Positions 40,445 to 49,615 of a DNA stretch of 64,000 nucleotides are shown here, piece by piece. Source of the DNA: Pseudomonas capeferrum (GTDB lineage Bacteria; Pseudomonadota; Gammaproteobacteria; Pseudomonadales; Pseudomonadaceae); the NCBI RefSeq assembly GCF_000731675.1, contig NZ_JMIT01000003.1, positions 1-64,000 of the forward strand, given 5' to 3'. How positions within the stretch are numbered: position 1 is the stretch's first letter; each line of letters opens with the position of its first letter. The notes under the pieces are model-generated. The model was not told the origin of the DNA. It saw only the letters and a list, made by a program, of their open reading frames with translations, and searched no databases. The position numbers and the translations under genes are program-made.

Positions 40445-42550
40445 TTAGACGCCGGAGGCCTTGGCCGCGGCAACGTCTTTGATCGACAGCTTGATACGGC
40501 CGCGGTTGTCCACGTCCAGTACCAGTACTTCCACTTCCTGACCTTCTTTCAGAATGTCGGTGACCTTCTCGACGCGAGCATCGCTCAGCATGGAGATGTG
40601 CACCAGGCCATCCTTGCCAGGCAGGATGTTGACGAAGGCACCGAAATCAACGATGCGCTCGACCTTGCCGACATAGATCTTGCCGATTTCGGCCTCTGCA
40701 GTGATGCCCAGGATGCGCTGACGAGCTGCTTCAGCCGCTTCCTTGGTTTCGCCGAAGATCTTGATCGAGCCATCGTCTTCGATGTCGATCGAAGCCTTGG
40801 TCTCTTCGCAGATGGCGCGGATGGTGGCGCCGCCTTTACCGATGACGTCACGGATCTTGTCGGTGTCGATCTTCATCGCGATCATGGTCGGGGCGTTGGC
40901 CGACAGCTCGGTACGCGATTGACCAATGATCTGGTTCATCTGGCCGAGGATGTTCAGGCGCGCTTCCAGGGCTTGGCCCAGGGCGATTTCCATGATCTCT
41001 TCGGTGATGCCGTTGATCTTGATGTCCATCTGCAGTGCGGTAACGCCCTTGGCGGTACCGGCAACCTTGAAGTCCATGTCGCCCAGGTGGTCTTCGTCAC
41101 CCAGGATGTCGGTCAGAATGGCGAACTTCTCGCCTTCCTTGACCAGGCCCATGGCGATACCGGCCACTGGCGCCTTCATCGGTACACCGGCGTCCATCAG
41201 GGCCAGGGAAGCACCGCAGACCGAAGCCATGGAGCTCGAACCGTTGGACTCGGTGATTTCCGATACCACACGAATGGTGTACGGGAACACGTCGGCGGCA
41301 GGCAGCATGGCCTGTACCGAACGGCGGGCCAGACGGCCGTGGCCGATTTCACGACGGCCAGCACCGCCCATGCGGCCACACTCGCCCACCGAGAACGGCG
41401 GGAAGTTGTAGTGCAGCATGAAGGGGTCTTTCTTCTCGCCTTCGAGGGTGTCCAGCAGCTGGGCGTCACGCGCAGTACCCAGGGTCGCGACGACCAGGGC
41501 CTGGGTTTCACCACGGGTGAACAGTGCCGAACCGTGAGTCTTCGGCAGCACGCCGACTTCGATGCTCAGCGGGCGAACGGTCTTGGTGTCACGACCATCG
41601 ATACGTGGCTTGCCGTTTACGATGTTTTCGCGAACGGTGCGGTATTCGATTTCGCCGAAGATTTCTTTGACTTCGGAAGCCGAAGGCTGGCCTTCTTCAC
41701 CGGAGAACTTGGCGATCGCCTGATCACGCAGCTCGCCCAGGCGCGCGTAGCGGTCGGCCTTGACGGTGATGGTGTAGCCCTGCGAAACAGCCTCGCCGAA
41801 CTCGGCGCGGATGGCGTTGAGCAGCTCGGTGTTGGCAACGGCGGGTTTCCAGTCCCAGGTCGGCTTGCCCGCTTCGGCGGCCAGCTCTTTGACAGCCTGG
41901 ATAACGGACTGGAATTCGTCGTGGGCGAACAGTACGGCGCCCAGCATCTGGTCTTCGGTCAGCTCTTGGGCTTCCGATTCAACCATCAGCACGGCGTCGG
42001 AGGTACCGGCAACGACCATGTCCAGGCTCGAGGCAGCCAGTTGCTCGTAGGTCGGGTTCAGCAGGTAGCCGGTGCTTTCGTGGAAGGCTACGCGGGCTGC
42101 GCCGATCGGGCCTTCGAACGGAATGCCGGAAATAGCCAGGGCAGCCGAGGTACCGATCATCGCAGCGATGTCCGGGTCGGTCTTCTTGCTGGTGGAAACC
42201 ACGGTGCAGACGACCTGGACTTCGTTCATGAAGCCTTCAGGGAACAGCGGGCGGATCGGACGGTCGATCAGGCGCGAGGTCAGGGTCTCTTTCTCGGAAG
42301 GACGGCCTTCACGCTTGAAGAAGCCACCCGGGATCTTGCCGGCGGCGTAGGTCTTTTCCTGGTAGTGGACCGACAGCGGGAAGAAACCCTTGCCTGGATC
42401 GGCCTGCTTGGCACCTACCACAGTCACCAGCACGGTGACGTCGTTGTCGACGGTAACCAGCACTGCGCCGGTTGCCTGACGGGCAATGCGGCCCGTTTCG
42501 AGAGTAACGGTCGATTGACCGAACTGGAATGTCTTGATTACCGGGTTCAC
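40445..42550 (-). CDS. pnp: Polyribonucleotide nucleotidyltransferase (PNPase)
   Basis: The 701-residue phosphorolytic 3'-5' exonuclease has two RNase PH domains (first: F-F-K-R-E-G-R-P-S-E-K-E; second: G-R-R-E-I-G-H-G-R-L-A-R-R). A KH domain follows (K-I-R-D-V-I-G-K-G-G-A-T-I-R) and an S1 domain ends the protein. It is a degradosome component. It follows rpsO with a 247-base spacer containing a strong hairpin, comparable to the rpsO-pnp arrangement in E. coli, where pnp is autoregulated through RNase III. Confidence 0.97.
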   Translation of the reverse strand: MNPVIKTFQFGQSTVTLETGRIARQATGAVLVTVDNDVTVLVTVVGAKQADPGKGFFPLSVHYQEKTYAAGKIPGGFFKREGRPSEKETLTSRLIDRPIRPLFPEGFMNEVQVVCTVVSTSKKTDPDIAAMIGTSAALAISGIPFEGPIGAARVAFHESTGYLLNPTYEQLAASSLDMVVAGTSDAVLMVESEAQELTEDQMLGAVLFAHDEFQSVIQAVKELAAEAGKPTWDWKPAVANTELLNAIRAEFGEAVSQGYTITVKADRYARLGELRDQAIAKFSGEEGQPSASEVKEIFGEIEYRTVRENIVNGKPRIDGRDTKTVRPLSIEVGVLPKTHGSALFTRGETQALVVATLGTARDAQLLDTLEGEKKDPFMLHYNFPPFSVGECGRMGGAGRREIGHGRLARRSVQAMLPAADVFPYTIRVVSEITESNGSSSMASVCGASLALMDAGVPMKAPVAGIAMGLVKEGEKFAILTDILGDEDHLGDMDFKVAGTAKGVTALQMDIKINGITEEIMEIALGQALEARLNILGQMNQIIGQSRTELSANAPTMIAMKIDTDKIRDVIGKGGATIRAICEETKASIDIEDDGSIKIFGETKEAAEAARQRILGITAEAEIGKIYVGKVERIVDFGAFVNILPGKDGLVHISMLSDARVEKVTDILKEGQEVEVLVLDVDNRGRIKLSIKDVAAAKASGV

Positions 42551-42734
42551 GGTTTCCTACCTTTTCAGTGGCTCTGGGGGGAACTGGTTTCTTGCGAATT
42601 CTTGGGCAGAACGGGGAATCGGCCCCATTGACCGTCCAGATACAACACGAGGCTGGGAGCCTGGCCGAAGTGCGGAAAACCGCTCAACGTAACCAGGCTG
42701 CCAACCTCGGAGATACGCATGGCGTGCCCAAAGA

Positions 42735-42755
42735 CAACGCTGCCAGGCAGCGTTG
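42735..42755 (-). other. Perfect hairpin in the rpsO-pnp intercistronic region
   Basis: Ten bases on each side of one central base are perfectly complementary (CAACGCTGCC / GGCAGCGTTG). It lies 42 bases after the rpsO stop and has only a short T-tract. It could be the rpsO attenuating terminator or an RNA-processing site, as in other rpsO-pnp operons. The rest of the spacer to pnp shows no gene. Confidence 0.7.
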
Positions 42756-42797
42756 CCAATGCATGAGACGCCATGCACACCACTGACCAGGCCGCTA

Positions 42798-43067
42798 TTA
42801 GCGACGCAGGCCCAGGCGACCGATCAGGGCGCTGTAACGAGTGGTGTCTTTACCCTTCAGGTAGTCCAGCAGCTTACGACGCTGGTTAACCATACGGATC
42901 AGGCCACGACGCGAGTGGTGGTCTTTACCGTTGGCCTTGAAGTGGCCTTGCAGCTTGTTGATGTTCGCGGTCAGCAGAGCAACCTGAACTTCCGGGCTAC
43001 CAGTGTCGCCAGCAGCTTGCTGGTAGTCGGTAACGATTTGAGCTTTTTCTTCAACGCTGAGGGCCAT
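42798..43067 (-). CDS. rpsO: 30S ribosomal protein S15
   Basis: The 89-residue protein is the standard S15 (A-L-S-V-E-E-K-A-Q-I-V; H-F-K-A-N-G-K-D-H-H-S-R-R-G-L; L-L-D-Y-L-K-G). It binds 16S rRNA helices 20-22 and often represses its own mRNA. The ATG at 43067 has AGGAGAA upstream. The longer open frame is not coding. Confidence 0.97.
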   Translation of the reverse strand: MALSVEEKAQIVTDYQQAAGDTGSPEVQVALLTANINKLQGHFKANGKDHHSRRGLIRMVNQRRKLLDYLKGKDTTRYSALIGRLGLRR

Positions 43068-43164
43068 TTGGCTTCTCCTGATAACGGATCCCGCGAGCGG
43101 GGTCCAATAGGCCAGGGACAAATCCCTGTATTAATAAGAAAGGTGTGACCGTGCCTACTGACAG

Positions 43165-43207
43165 CCACCCTTGATCCCGTAGGGCCCGGCCGAAGCCAGA
43201 CCCTGCG
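43165..43207 (-). other. Imperfect hairpin between truB and rpsO
   Basis: CCGCAGGGTCTGGC and GCCGGGCCCTACGG pair around a TTCG loop with a few mismatches, eight bases after the truB stop. There is no T-run, so it is a possible processing site or part of the S15 autoregulatory leader and not a clear terminator. Confidence 0.45.
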
Positions 43208-43214
43208 GTTTCGG

Positions 43215-44132
43215 TCATTCCGACCGAATCAGCCGACGTGGCGCAATGCGCCCGTCTTCGCTCACTTCACCGATACCGATGAAGCGCGCATTGTGATCCT
43301 GTACGCGGACCATGCCAAACTGCGGTGCATCCGGCGCACGTACTGCCTGGCCATGCAGCCAGTAGAACGCACTGTGCTCGGACAAACTCACCATTGGCCA
43401 GTCCTGCAGCCCGCTATCGGAAGGCATCAGGAAGCGATCGAGCGCTTCGTTGCCACCTTCGGCATGGGCCTGTTCGAGTTCCTCGAGGGTCACCGTCTGT
43501 GCCAGCTCGAAGGGCCCGGCCTGGGTCCTGCGCAGCTCGGCGACATAAGCGCCACAGCCAAGGGCTTCGCCGATATCCTCCACCAGGGTGCGGATATAGG
43601 TGCCTTTGCTGCATCCTACCGTCAACCGTGCACGGGTGCCTTCGCACTCGAGCAACTCCAAGCGGTTAATAGTAACAGAACGCGCCTCGCGCTCCACTAC
43701 CTCTCCAGCACGAGCCAGTTTGTACAGTGGCTGGCCGTCACGCTTGAGCGCCGAGTACATCGGCGGTATCTGGCTGATCGGGCCACGAAAACGGGGCAGC
43801 AGCGCCTCGATGTCGGCACGACCAACGGTTACTTCACGGGTCTGCAGGACCTCGCCTTCAGCATCGGCAGTATTGGTAGTCTGCCCCATCTGCATGACGG
43901 TTTCGTAGCCCTTGTCGGAATCGAGCAGGTACTGCGAAAACTTGGTCGCTTCGCCGAAGCACAGTGGCAGCACGCCGGTTGCCAGCGGGTCGAGGCTGCC
44001 AGTGTGGCCGGCCTTCTCCGCGTTGAGCAACCAGCGCACTTTCTGCAGTGCCGCGTTGGAGGTGAAGCCCAGTGGCTTGTCCAGCAGGATGATGCCGCTG
44101 ACGTTGCGGCGGATACGTTTGACCTGGGCCAC
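43215..44132 (-). CDS. truB: tRNA pseudouridine-55 synthase
   Basis: The 305-residue enzyme has the catalytic aspartate in G-H-T-G-S-L-D-P-L-A-T-G-V-L-P and the start region G-I-I-L-L-D-K-P-L-G-F-T-S-N, followed by a C-terminal PUA-like domain. It makes the universal T-loop pseudouridine. It starts with GTG three bases after the rbfA stop. Confidence 0.96.
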   Translation of the reverse strand: MAQVKRIRRNVSGIILLDKPLGFTSNAALQKVRWLLNAEKAGHTGSLDPLATGVLPLCFGEATKFSQYLLDSDKGYETVMQMGQTTNTADAEGEVLQTREVTVGRADIEALLPRFRGPISQIPPMYSALKRDGQPLYKLARAGEVVEREARSVTINRLELLECEGTRARLTVGCSKGTYIRTLVEDIGEALGCGAYVAELRRTQAGPFELAQTVTLEELEQAHAEGGNEALDRFLMPSDSGLQDWPMVSLSEHSAFYWLHGQAVRAPDAPQFGMVRVQDHNARFIGIGEVSEDGRIAPRRLIRSE

Positions 44133-44135
44133 CGC

Positions 44136-44534
44136 TTACTCCTTGGTGTCCAGCTCGTCGGTAGCCTTGTGCAGGCGGTCTTCAGCCACTGCACGCTCGA
44201 TCAGCGCCGACAGGTGTACACCGCGGCTGACGCTTTCATCGAAGTGGAAATGCAGCTGGGGCACGCTGCGCAGTTGCATCGAACGCCCCAGGTGCAGGCG
44301 CAGGAAGCTGGCGGCGCTGTTCAGTGCCTTGAGCGACTGCTTCACGGCATCTGGCGTTTCCTCGCCCATGACGGTGATGAACACCTTGGCATGGCCCAGG
44401 TCGCGGCTGACATCCACGGCGGTGATGGTCACCAGACCGACACGTGGATCCTTGACTTCGCGGCGGATCAGCTCAGCCAGCTCGCGCTGCATCTGATCAC
44501 CGATACGTTGGGTACGGCTATATTCTTTGGCCAT
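44136..44534 (-). CDS. rbfA: 30S ribosome-binding factor A
   Basis: The 132-residue KH-fold protein starts R-T-Q-R-I-G-D-Q-M-Q-R-E-L-A-E-L-I and contains the family motif V-K-D-P-R-V-G-L-V-T-I-T. It assists late 16S rRNA maturation and cold adaptation. The gene lies in its usual place between infB and truB. Confidence 0.96.
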   Translation of the reverse strand: MAKEYSRTQRIGDQMQRELAELIRREVKDPRVGLVTITAVDVSRDLGHAKVFITVMGEETPDAVKQSLKALNSAASFLRLHLGRSMQLRSVPQLHFHFDESVSRGVHLSALIERAVAEDRLHKATDELDTKE

Positions 44535-44565
44535 TCTTGCTACCTGTAACTTAAAGCGGCAAACG

Positions 44566-44596
44566 CCCGGTCAAGCTGATGCCTGACCGGGCGCTA
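44566..44596 (-). other. Hairpin between infB and rbfA
   Basis: GCCCGGTCA and TGACCGGGC form a nine-pair stem followed by GTTTGCCGCTTT on the minus strand. The T-tract is poor, so partial termination or processing within the operon is more likely than full termination. Confidence 0.5.
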
Positions 44597-44650
44597 CCTG
44601 TAAAGGCGCCGCCAACCGCCCTGTAGCGGGGGCTTGCGGCAAGCTCACCC

Positions 44651-47176
44651 TTAGAGGGTACGAGCCACCTGGACTTTCTCGAAGACTTCGATCTTGTCGC
44701 CGACCTTGACGTCGTTGTAGCTCTTGACGCCAATACCGCACTCCATGCCCGAACGTACTTCGGCAGCGTCGTCCTTGAAGCGACGCAGCGATTCCAGCTC
44801 GCCTTCGAAGATCACAACGTCCTCGCGCAGTACGCGGATCGGACGGTTGCGGTACACGGTACCTTCGATGACCATACAGCCAGCGATGGCGCCGAACTTC
44901 GGCGAACGGAACACGTCACGCACTTCGGCGACACCCAGGATGTTCTCGCGAACATCGCTGCCGAGCATGCCGGTCAGGGCCTTCTTGACGTCTTCGATGA
45001 TGTCGTAGATCACGTTGTAGTAACGCATATCCAGACCTTCCTGCTCGACGATCTTGCGCGCACCGGCATCGGCACGCACGTTGAAGCCGAACAGCACCGC
45101 GTTGGACGCCAGCGCCAGGTTGGCGTCGCTCTCGGTGATACCACCCACACCGCCGCCGATCACGCGAACCTGTACTTCCTCGTTGCCCAGGCCGCCGAGC
45201 GAGCCGTTCAACGCTTCCAGGGAACCACGTACATCGGTCTTGAGGACGATGTTGAGGGTTTTCTTCTCTTCCTGACCCATGGTCTCGAAGATGTTTTCCA
45301 GCTTGCCAGCGTGAGCACGGGCCAGCTTGACCTCGCGGTACTTGCCTTGACGGAACAGGGCAACTTCGCGGGCTTTCTTCTCGTCAGCAACCACCGACAG
45401 CTCGTCACCGGCTTCCGGGGTACCGTCCAGGCCAAGGATCTCGACCGGGATCGACGGGCCAGCTTCCTTCACAGGCTTGCCGTTCTCGTCGAGCATGGCA
45501 CGTACGCGGCCATAGTTGGAGCCGCACAGGACCATGTCGCCCTGACGCAGAGTACCGTCCTGAACCAGGATGGTCGCCACTGGGCCACGGCCCTTGTCCA
45601 GGCGCGATTCGACGACGACACCACGACCAGGTGCGGTCGGGGTAGCGCTCAGTTCGAGGATCTCGGCCTGCAGCAGAACGGCTTCGAGCAGCTCGTCCAC
45701 ACCAGTACCCATCTTCGCCGAAACCTTGACGAAAGGCGTGTCACCACCCCATTCCTCGGAGGTCACGCCTTCGACGGACAGCTCGTTGCGGATGCGATCG
45801 AGGTCGGCACCAGGCTTGTCGATCTTGTTCACTGCAACAACCAGTGGGACGCCAGCTGCCTTGGCATGCTGAACGGCTTCACGGGTTTGCGGCATCACGC
45901 CGTCGTCCGCCGCCACCACCAGGATGACGATGTCGGTCGCCTTGGCACCACGAGCACGCATCTGAGTGAACGCAGCGTGGCCCGGGGTATCGAGGAAGGT
46001 GACCATGCCGCGGTCGGTTTCCACGTGGTAGGCGCCGATGTGCTGGGTGATACCGCCGGCTTCGCCAGCAGCAACCTTGGCACGACGGATGTAGTCGAGC
46101 AGCGAGGTCTTACCGTGGTCAACGTGGCCCATGACGGTAACGACCGGGGCGCGCGATTCGGTTTTGCCTTCGAACTTCAGCGATTCGGCCAGGGAGTCTT
46201 CCAGGGCAGTATCGCTGACCAGGGTGACCTTGTGGCCCAGCTCTTCTGCGATCAGCTGAGCGGTTTCCTGGTCGAGCACCTGGTTGATGGTAACCGGCGT
46301 GCCCATCTTGAACATGAACTTGACCACTTCAGCGCCCTTGACGGACATCTGGTTGGCCAGCTCCGAGACCGTGATGGTCTCACCGATGGTCACGTCACGG
46401 ATGACGGGGCCGGTCGGGCTCTGGAAGCCGTGCTGGTTACGCTTCTTCAGCTTGCCCTTGCCGCCACGACCACGACGAGCGCCATCGCTCTCTTCTTCGG
46501 TGGTACGCGGAGCAGCGCGTGGAGTCGGTGCTTTTTCCTTCTCCTTGACCTTGACCTTGATCGACACGCGAGGCGCCTCGCCACGACGACGGTCGTCATC
46601 ACGAGTGCGGCTTTCGTTGCGACGGGTCTCGTCCTTCTTGCGCTCGGCAGCACGCGCAGCGGCATCTTCCGAGGCAGGCGCGTCAGCCACTACCGGTGCC
46701 GGCGCAGGTGCGGCGGCAGCGGCAGCCGGCTTGGCAGCTGGGGCCGCAGGGGCGGCATCAGCAGCCTGACGGCGGGCCTGATCTTCGTTGCGCTGGCGAA
46801 CGTCGGCGTCAACCTTGTCGCGCGCAGCGTTTTCCGCCGCACGGCGCTCATCCTGCTCGCGTTTCTGCTCAGCCTGGATTTCTTCCGGGCTGCGCTGCAC
46901 GAATACTTTCTTCTTGCGTACTTCTACGCTGATACTTTTGCTACCGGCGACACGCAGGGTGCTGGTGGTTTTGCGCTGCAAGGTAATCTTGCGCGGCTCT
47001 TCCGCCTTGCTCTTGTGGCTGCTTTTCAAATGAGTCAGCAGAGTCTGCTTCTCATTGTCGGTCACTACCTGACCGGCGTCGGTGTGCGGCAGACCTGCCT
47101 CACGCATCTGCTGCAGCAGGCGCTCTACCGGTGCCTCGACCTCTTGGGCCAGTTCTTTCACCGTGACTTGCGTCAT
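44651..47176 (-). CDS. infB: Translation initiation factor IF-2
   Basis: The 841-residue protein has an N-terminal IF2-N domain (V-K-E-L-A-Q-E-V) and a long charged Ala/Arg/Glu-rich linker. The GTPase domain has G-H-V-D-H-G-K-T-S-L-L-D and D-T-P-G-H-A-A-F, and N-K-I-D is also visible. The C-terminal domains bind fMet-tRNA. It is encoded in the same transcription unit as the initiator tRNA, a conserved arrangement. Confidence 0.98.
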   Translation of the reverse strand: MTQVTVKELAQEVEAPVERLLQQMREAGLPHTDAGQVVTDNEKQTLLTHLKSSHKSKAEEPRKITLQRKTTSTLRVAGSKSISVEVRKKKVFVQRSPEEIQAEQKREQDERRAAENAARDKVDADVRQRNEDQARRQAADAAPAAPAAKPAAAAAAPAPAPVVADAPASEDAAARAAERKKDETRRNESRTRDDDRRRGEAPRVSIKVKVKEKEKAPTPRAAPRTTEEESDGARRGRGGKGKLKKRNQHGFQSPTGPVIRDVTIGETITVSELANQMSVKGAEVVKFMFKMGTPVTINQVLDQETAQLIAEELGHKVTLVSDTALEDSLAESLKFEGKTESRAPVVTVMGHVDHGKTSLLDYIRRAKVAAGEAGGITQHIGAYHVETDRGMVTFLDTPGHAAFTQMRARGAKATDIVILVVAADDGVMPQTREAVQHAKAAGVPLVVAVNKIDKPGADLDRIRNELSVEGVTSEEWGGDTPFVKVSAKMGTGVDELLEAVLLQAEILELSATPTAPGRGVVVESRLDKGRGPVATILVQDGTLRQGDMVLCGSNYGRVRAMLDENGKPVKEAGPSIPVEILGLDGTPEAGDELSVVADEKKAREVALFRQGKYREVKLARAHAGKLENIFETMGQEEKKTLNIVLKTDVRGSLEALNGSLGGLGNEEVQVRVIGGGVGGITESDANLALASNAVLFGFNVRADAGARKIVEQEGLDMRYYNVIYDIIEDVKKALTGMLGSDVRENILGVAEVRDVFRSPKFGAIAGCMVIEGTVYRNRPIRVLREDVVIFEGELESLRRFKDDAAEVRSGMECGIGVKSYNDVKVGDKIEVFEKVQVARTL

Positions 47177-47203
47177 GCACTTCTCTCCTCAGGCCGCGCC
47201 TAA

Positions 47204-48685
47204 TTACTCGAACCAGTGGGCTCGGGCGGCCATGATCAACTTGCCGGCACGCTCTTCGTCGATGCCGTCGATGTCGAGCAGATCGTCGATCGACTGCTCG
47301 GCCAGGTCTTCGCGGTTAACCACGCCGCGCACCGCCAGTTCCGCCGCCAGGTCCTTGTCCATGCCCTCAAGGGAGAGCAGGTCTTCGGCCGGATGGGCGT
47401 CTGCCAGTTTTTCTTCGGTAGCGATGGCCTTGGTCAACAAACGGTCCTTGGCTCGAGCGCGGAGCTCATTGACGATATCTTCGTCAAAGCCATCGATGTT
47501 GAGCATTTCTTCCAACGGTACGTAGGCAATTTCTTCGAGGCTGGTAAAGCCTTCGTCGACCAGCACTTGGGCCAGCTCCTCGTCGACTTCCAGTTCATCG
47601 ATGAAATTGCGCAGGATGTCACCGGTTTCTGCTTGCTGCTTGGCCTGGATGTCCTTTTCGGTCATCACGTTCAAGGTCCAGCCGGTCAACTGACTGGCCA
47701 AACGAACGTTCTGACCGCCACGGCCAATGGCCTGGGCAAGGTTGTCTTCGGCGACGGCGATGTCCATGGCATGGGCATCCTCGTCAACGATAATCGCCGC
47801 GACTTCAGCCGGCGACATGGCGTTGATGACGAACTGCGCCGGGTTATCGTCCCACAGGACGATATCCACACGCTCACCACCCAACTCTCCGGATACGGCT
47901 TGGACGCGCGAACCGCGCATGCCGATACAGGCACCTTGCGGGTCGATGCGCTTGTCCTTGGAGCGGACGGCGATCTTGGCTCGCGAACCCGGATCACGGG
48001 AGGCAGCCATGACTTCAATGAGGCCCTCGGCAATTTCCGGCACTTCAATGCGGAAAAGCTCGATCAGCATCTGTGGCGCAGTGCGCGACAGGATCAGCTG
48101 GGGGCCACGGTTTTCAGTGCGGATTTCCTTGAGCAGCGCACGCAGGCGCACGCCAACCCGGAAAGTCTCGCGGGGAATGATGTCTTCGCGAGCCAGCAAG
48201 GCCTCGGCGTTGTTGCCCAGGTCAACGATGACGTTGTCGCGGGTAACCTTCTTGACGGTACCGGAGATGATCTCGCCTACGCGTTCGCGGTAGGCATCGA
48301 CCACCTGGGCGCGCTCGGCCTCACGGACCTTCTGCACGATGACCTGCTTGGCGGTCTGGGCGGCGATACGACCGAACTCGATAGACTCGATCTTCTCCTC
48401 GATCACGTCACCGACCTTGGCTTCAGGGTGGGTCTCGTGGATCTTGCTCAACCAGGTCTCGATTGCCGGATCATCAAGATCGGCTTCATCGACCACGGTC
48501 CAGCGACGGAAGGTCTCGTAGCTACCGGTGTGGCGGTTGATTTCCACACGCAGGTCGACTTCGTCCTCAAAACGTTTTTTGGTTGCAGTGGCCAGGGCCA
48601 CTTCCAGCGCTTCGAAAATGACGCCGGGCGGTACACCCTTTTCGTTGGATACCGATTCAACAACCAGCAGTACTTCTTTGCTCAT
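47204..48685 (-). CDS. nusA: Transcription termination/antitermination factor NusA
   Basis: The 493-residue protein has an N-terminal RNA-polymerase-binding domain (S-K-E-V-L-L-V-V-E-S-V-S-N-E-K), then S1 and two KH domains (A-C-I-G-M-R-G-S-R-V; I-G-R-G-G-Q-N-V-R). Two acidic C-terminal repeats are present, as in gammaproteobacteria. The ATG at 48685 matches the family start. It sits between rimP and infB, and the tandem terminators ahead of rimP are possible targets for NusA feedback. Confidence 0.97.
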   Translation of the reverse strand: MSKEVLLVVESVSNEKGVPPGVIFEALEVALATATKKRFEDEVDLRVEINRHTGSYETFRRWTVVDEADLDDPAIETWLSKIHETHPEAKVGDVIEEKIESIEFGRIAAQTAKQVIVQKVREAERAQVVDAYRERVGEIISGTVKKVTRDNVIVDLGNNAEALLAREDIIPRETFRVGVRLRALLKEIRTENRGPQLILSRTAPQMLIELFRIEVPEIAEGLIEVMAASRDPGSRAKIAVRSKDKRIDPQGACIGMRGSRVQAVSGELGGERVDIVLWDDNPAQFVINAMSPAEVAAIIVDEDAHAMDIAVAEDNLAQAIGRGGQNVRLASQLTGWTLNVMTEKDIQAKQQAETGDILRNFIDELEVDEELAQVLVDEGFTSLEEIAYVPLEEMLNIDGFDEDIVNELRARAKDRLLTKAIATEEKLADAHPAEDLLSLEGMDKDLAAELAVRGVVNREDLAEQSIDDLLDIDGIDEERAGKLIMAARAHWFE

Positions 48686-48744
48686 CGTACGCCTCGCCTT
48701 GCGCAAGCCATTGGGCCCGGATAGTCCGCCGGGCCCGGCACGTC

Positions 48745-49203
48745 TCAGTCAAAACTGGGAATAATATTGGCCTTGTCGATCGAGTCGATCGGCAACAGGA
48801 ACTCCTGGTCGTCCACCTGGACCACCACATCCTGCTCCTCCACACCGCGGAGAAGGCCCTGGAAGTTACGACGACCCTCGAAGGGTGAGCGCAGCTTGAT
48901 CTTCACTTGTTCGCCGGCATGCGAGGCAAACTGTTCAAGCGTGAACAGCGGGCGTTCCATGCCAGGAGAAGAAACCTCTAGGGTATATTCAGAGCTGATC
49001 GGATCTTCCACATCGAGGACGCTGCTGACCTGACGGCTGACTTCAGCGCAGTCGTCCACCAGAATGCCGCCTTCCTTATCGATGTAGACACGTAGTACCG
49101 AATGCTTGCCCTGGGAGACGAATTCGATCCCCCAGCATTCGAAGCCCAGCCCCGTGACCACCGGGGCCAACAAGGCCTGCAACTGTTCTAGCTTGCTCGA
49201 CAC
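48745..49203 (-). CDS. rimP: Ribosome maturation factor RimP
   Basis: The 152-residue protein shows G-F-E-C-W-G-I-E-F-V and D-D-C-A-E-V-S-R-Q-V-S, followed by E-Y-T-L-E-V-S-S-P-G-M-E-R-P-L, the RimP signature. It is needed for 30S assembly. The GTG at 49203 (S-S-K-L-E-Q-L) has GAGGGGG just upstream and gives the normal length. Two intrinsic terminators separate it from the initiator tRNA gene. Confidence 0.94.
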   Translation of the reverse strand: MSSKLEQLQALLAPVVTGLGFECWGIEFVSQGKHSVLRVYIDKEGGILVDDCAEVSRQVSSVLDVEDPISSEYTLEVSSPGMERPLFTLEQFASHAGEQVKIKLRSPFEGRRNFQGLLRGVEEQDVVVQVDDQEFLLPIDSIDKANIIPSFD

Positions 49204-49233
49204 CTGAACCCCCTCGTGCATGCTGTGCAAATA

Positions 49234-49254
49234 AAAAATGGGCGAAGCGCCCAT
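49234..49254 (-). terminator. Second terminator/attenuator in the rimP leader
   Basis: ATGGGCG and CGCCCAT with a three-base loop are followed by TTTTTTAT on the minus strand. It ends about 30 bases before the rimP start codon, so transcripts must read through it to express rimP-nusA-infB. Confidence 0.85.
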
Positions 49255-49300
49255 CCCTGAAAGCGCCGTTGGACAACGACGCCGAAAACTGTTCGGCTAG

Positions 49301-49323
49301 CAAAAAGCCCCTGAAAAGGGGCT
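49301..49323 (-). terminator. Terminator after tRNA-fMet
   Basis: AGCCCC and GGGGCT form a stem around TTTTCA, followed by TTTTTG on the minus strand. It begins about ten bases after the tRNA 3' end. Confidence 0.85.
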
Positions 49324-49333
49324 CCGCTAAAGC

Positions 49334-49410
<77 letters not shown>

Positions 49411-49426
49411 ACAAAGCTGGGGCGAA

Positions 49427-49456
49427 AGTATAAGACCGAACCCCGTACGGGGTCAA
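49427..49456 (-). promoter_or_regulatory. Promoter of tRNA-fMet (and rimP-nusA-infB)
   Basis: On the minus strand, TTGACC (49456-49451), 18 bases and TATACT (49432-49427) are followed by a GC-rich discriminator (TTCGCCCC). Such discriminators are typical of promoters under stringent ppGpp/DksA control. Confidence 0.85.
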
Positions 49457-49469
49457 TCCGACCTCCACC

Positions 49470-49502
49470 TACAAGAAAGCCCGCATAAAGCGGGCTCTCT
49501 TG
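49470..49502 (-). terminator. Terminator after tRNA-Leu
   Basis: AGCCCGC and GCGGGCT with a four-base loop are followed by TTCTTG on the minus strand, 13 bases downstream of the tRNA. It insulates the tRNA-fMet promoter. Confidence 0.8.
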
Positions 49503-49509
49503 CTTCAAT

Positions 49510-49595
49510 TGGTACCGAGAAGGGGACTCGAACCCCTACACCCTATGGGCACAACCACCTCAAGGTTGCGTGTCTACCAATTCCACCACCTCGGC
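49510..49595 (-). tRNA. tRNA-Leu (GAG)
   Basis: The 86-base class II tRNA has a long variable arm. The anticodon stem is CAACC/GGTTG, the loop is TTGAGGT (anticodon GAG), the T-arm contains GGTTCGAGTCC, and CCA is encoded. It is co-oriented with secG and lies 20 bases downstream of it, so it is probably processed from the tpiA-secG message. Confidence 0.97.
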
Positions 49596-49615
49596 AATAC
49601 TACTTTTGAAACCCG

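Noticed and set aside
42565..42786. Several 70-codon frames on both strands between rpsO and pnp
   Set aside because: They overlap each other and the hairpin, and lack ribosome-binding sites and family resemblance. The region is an mRNA spacer.
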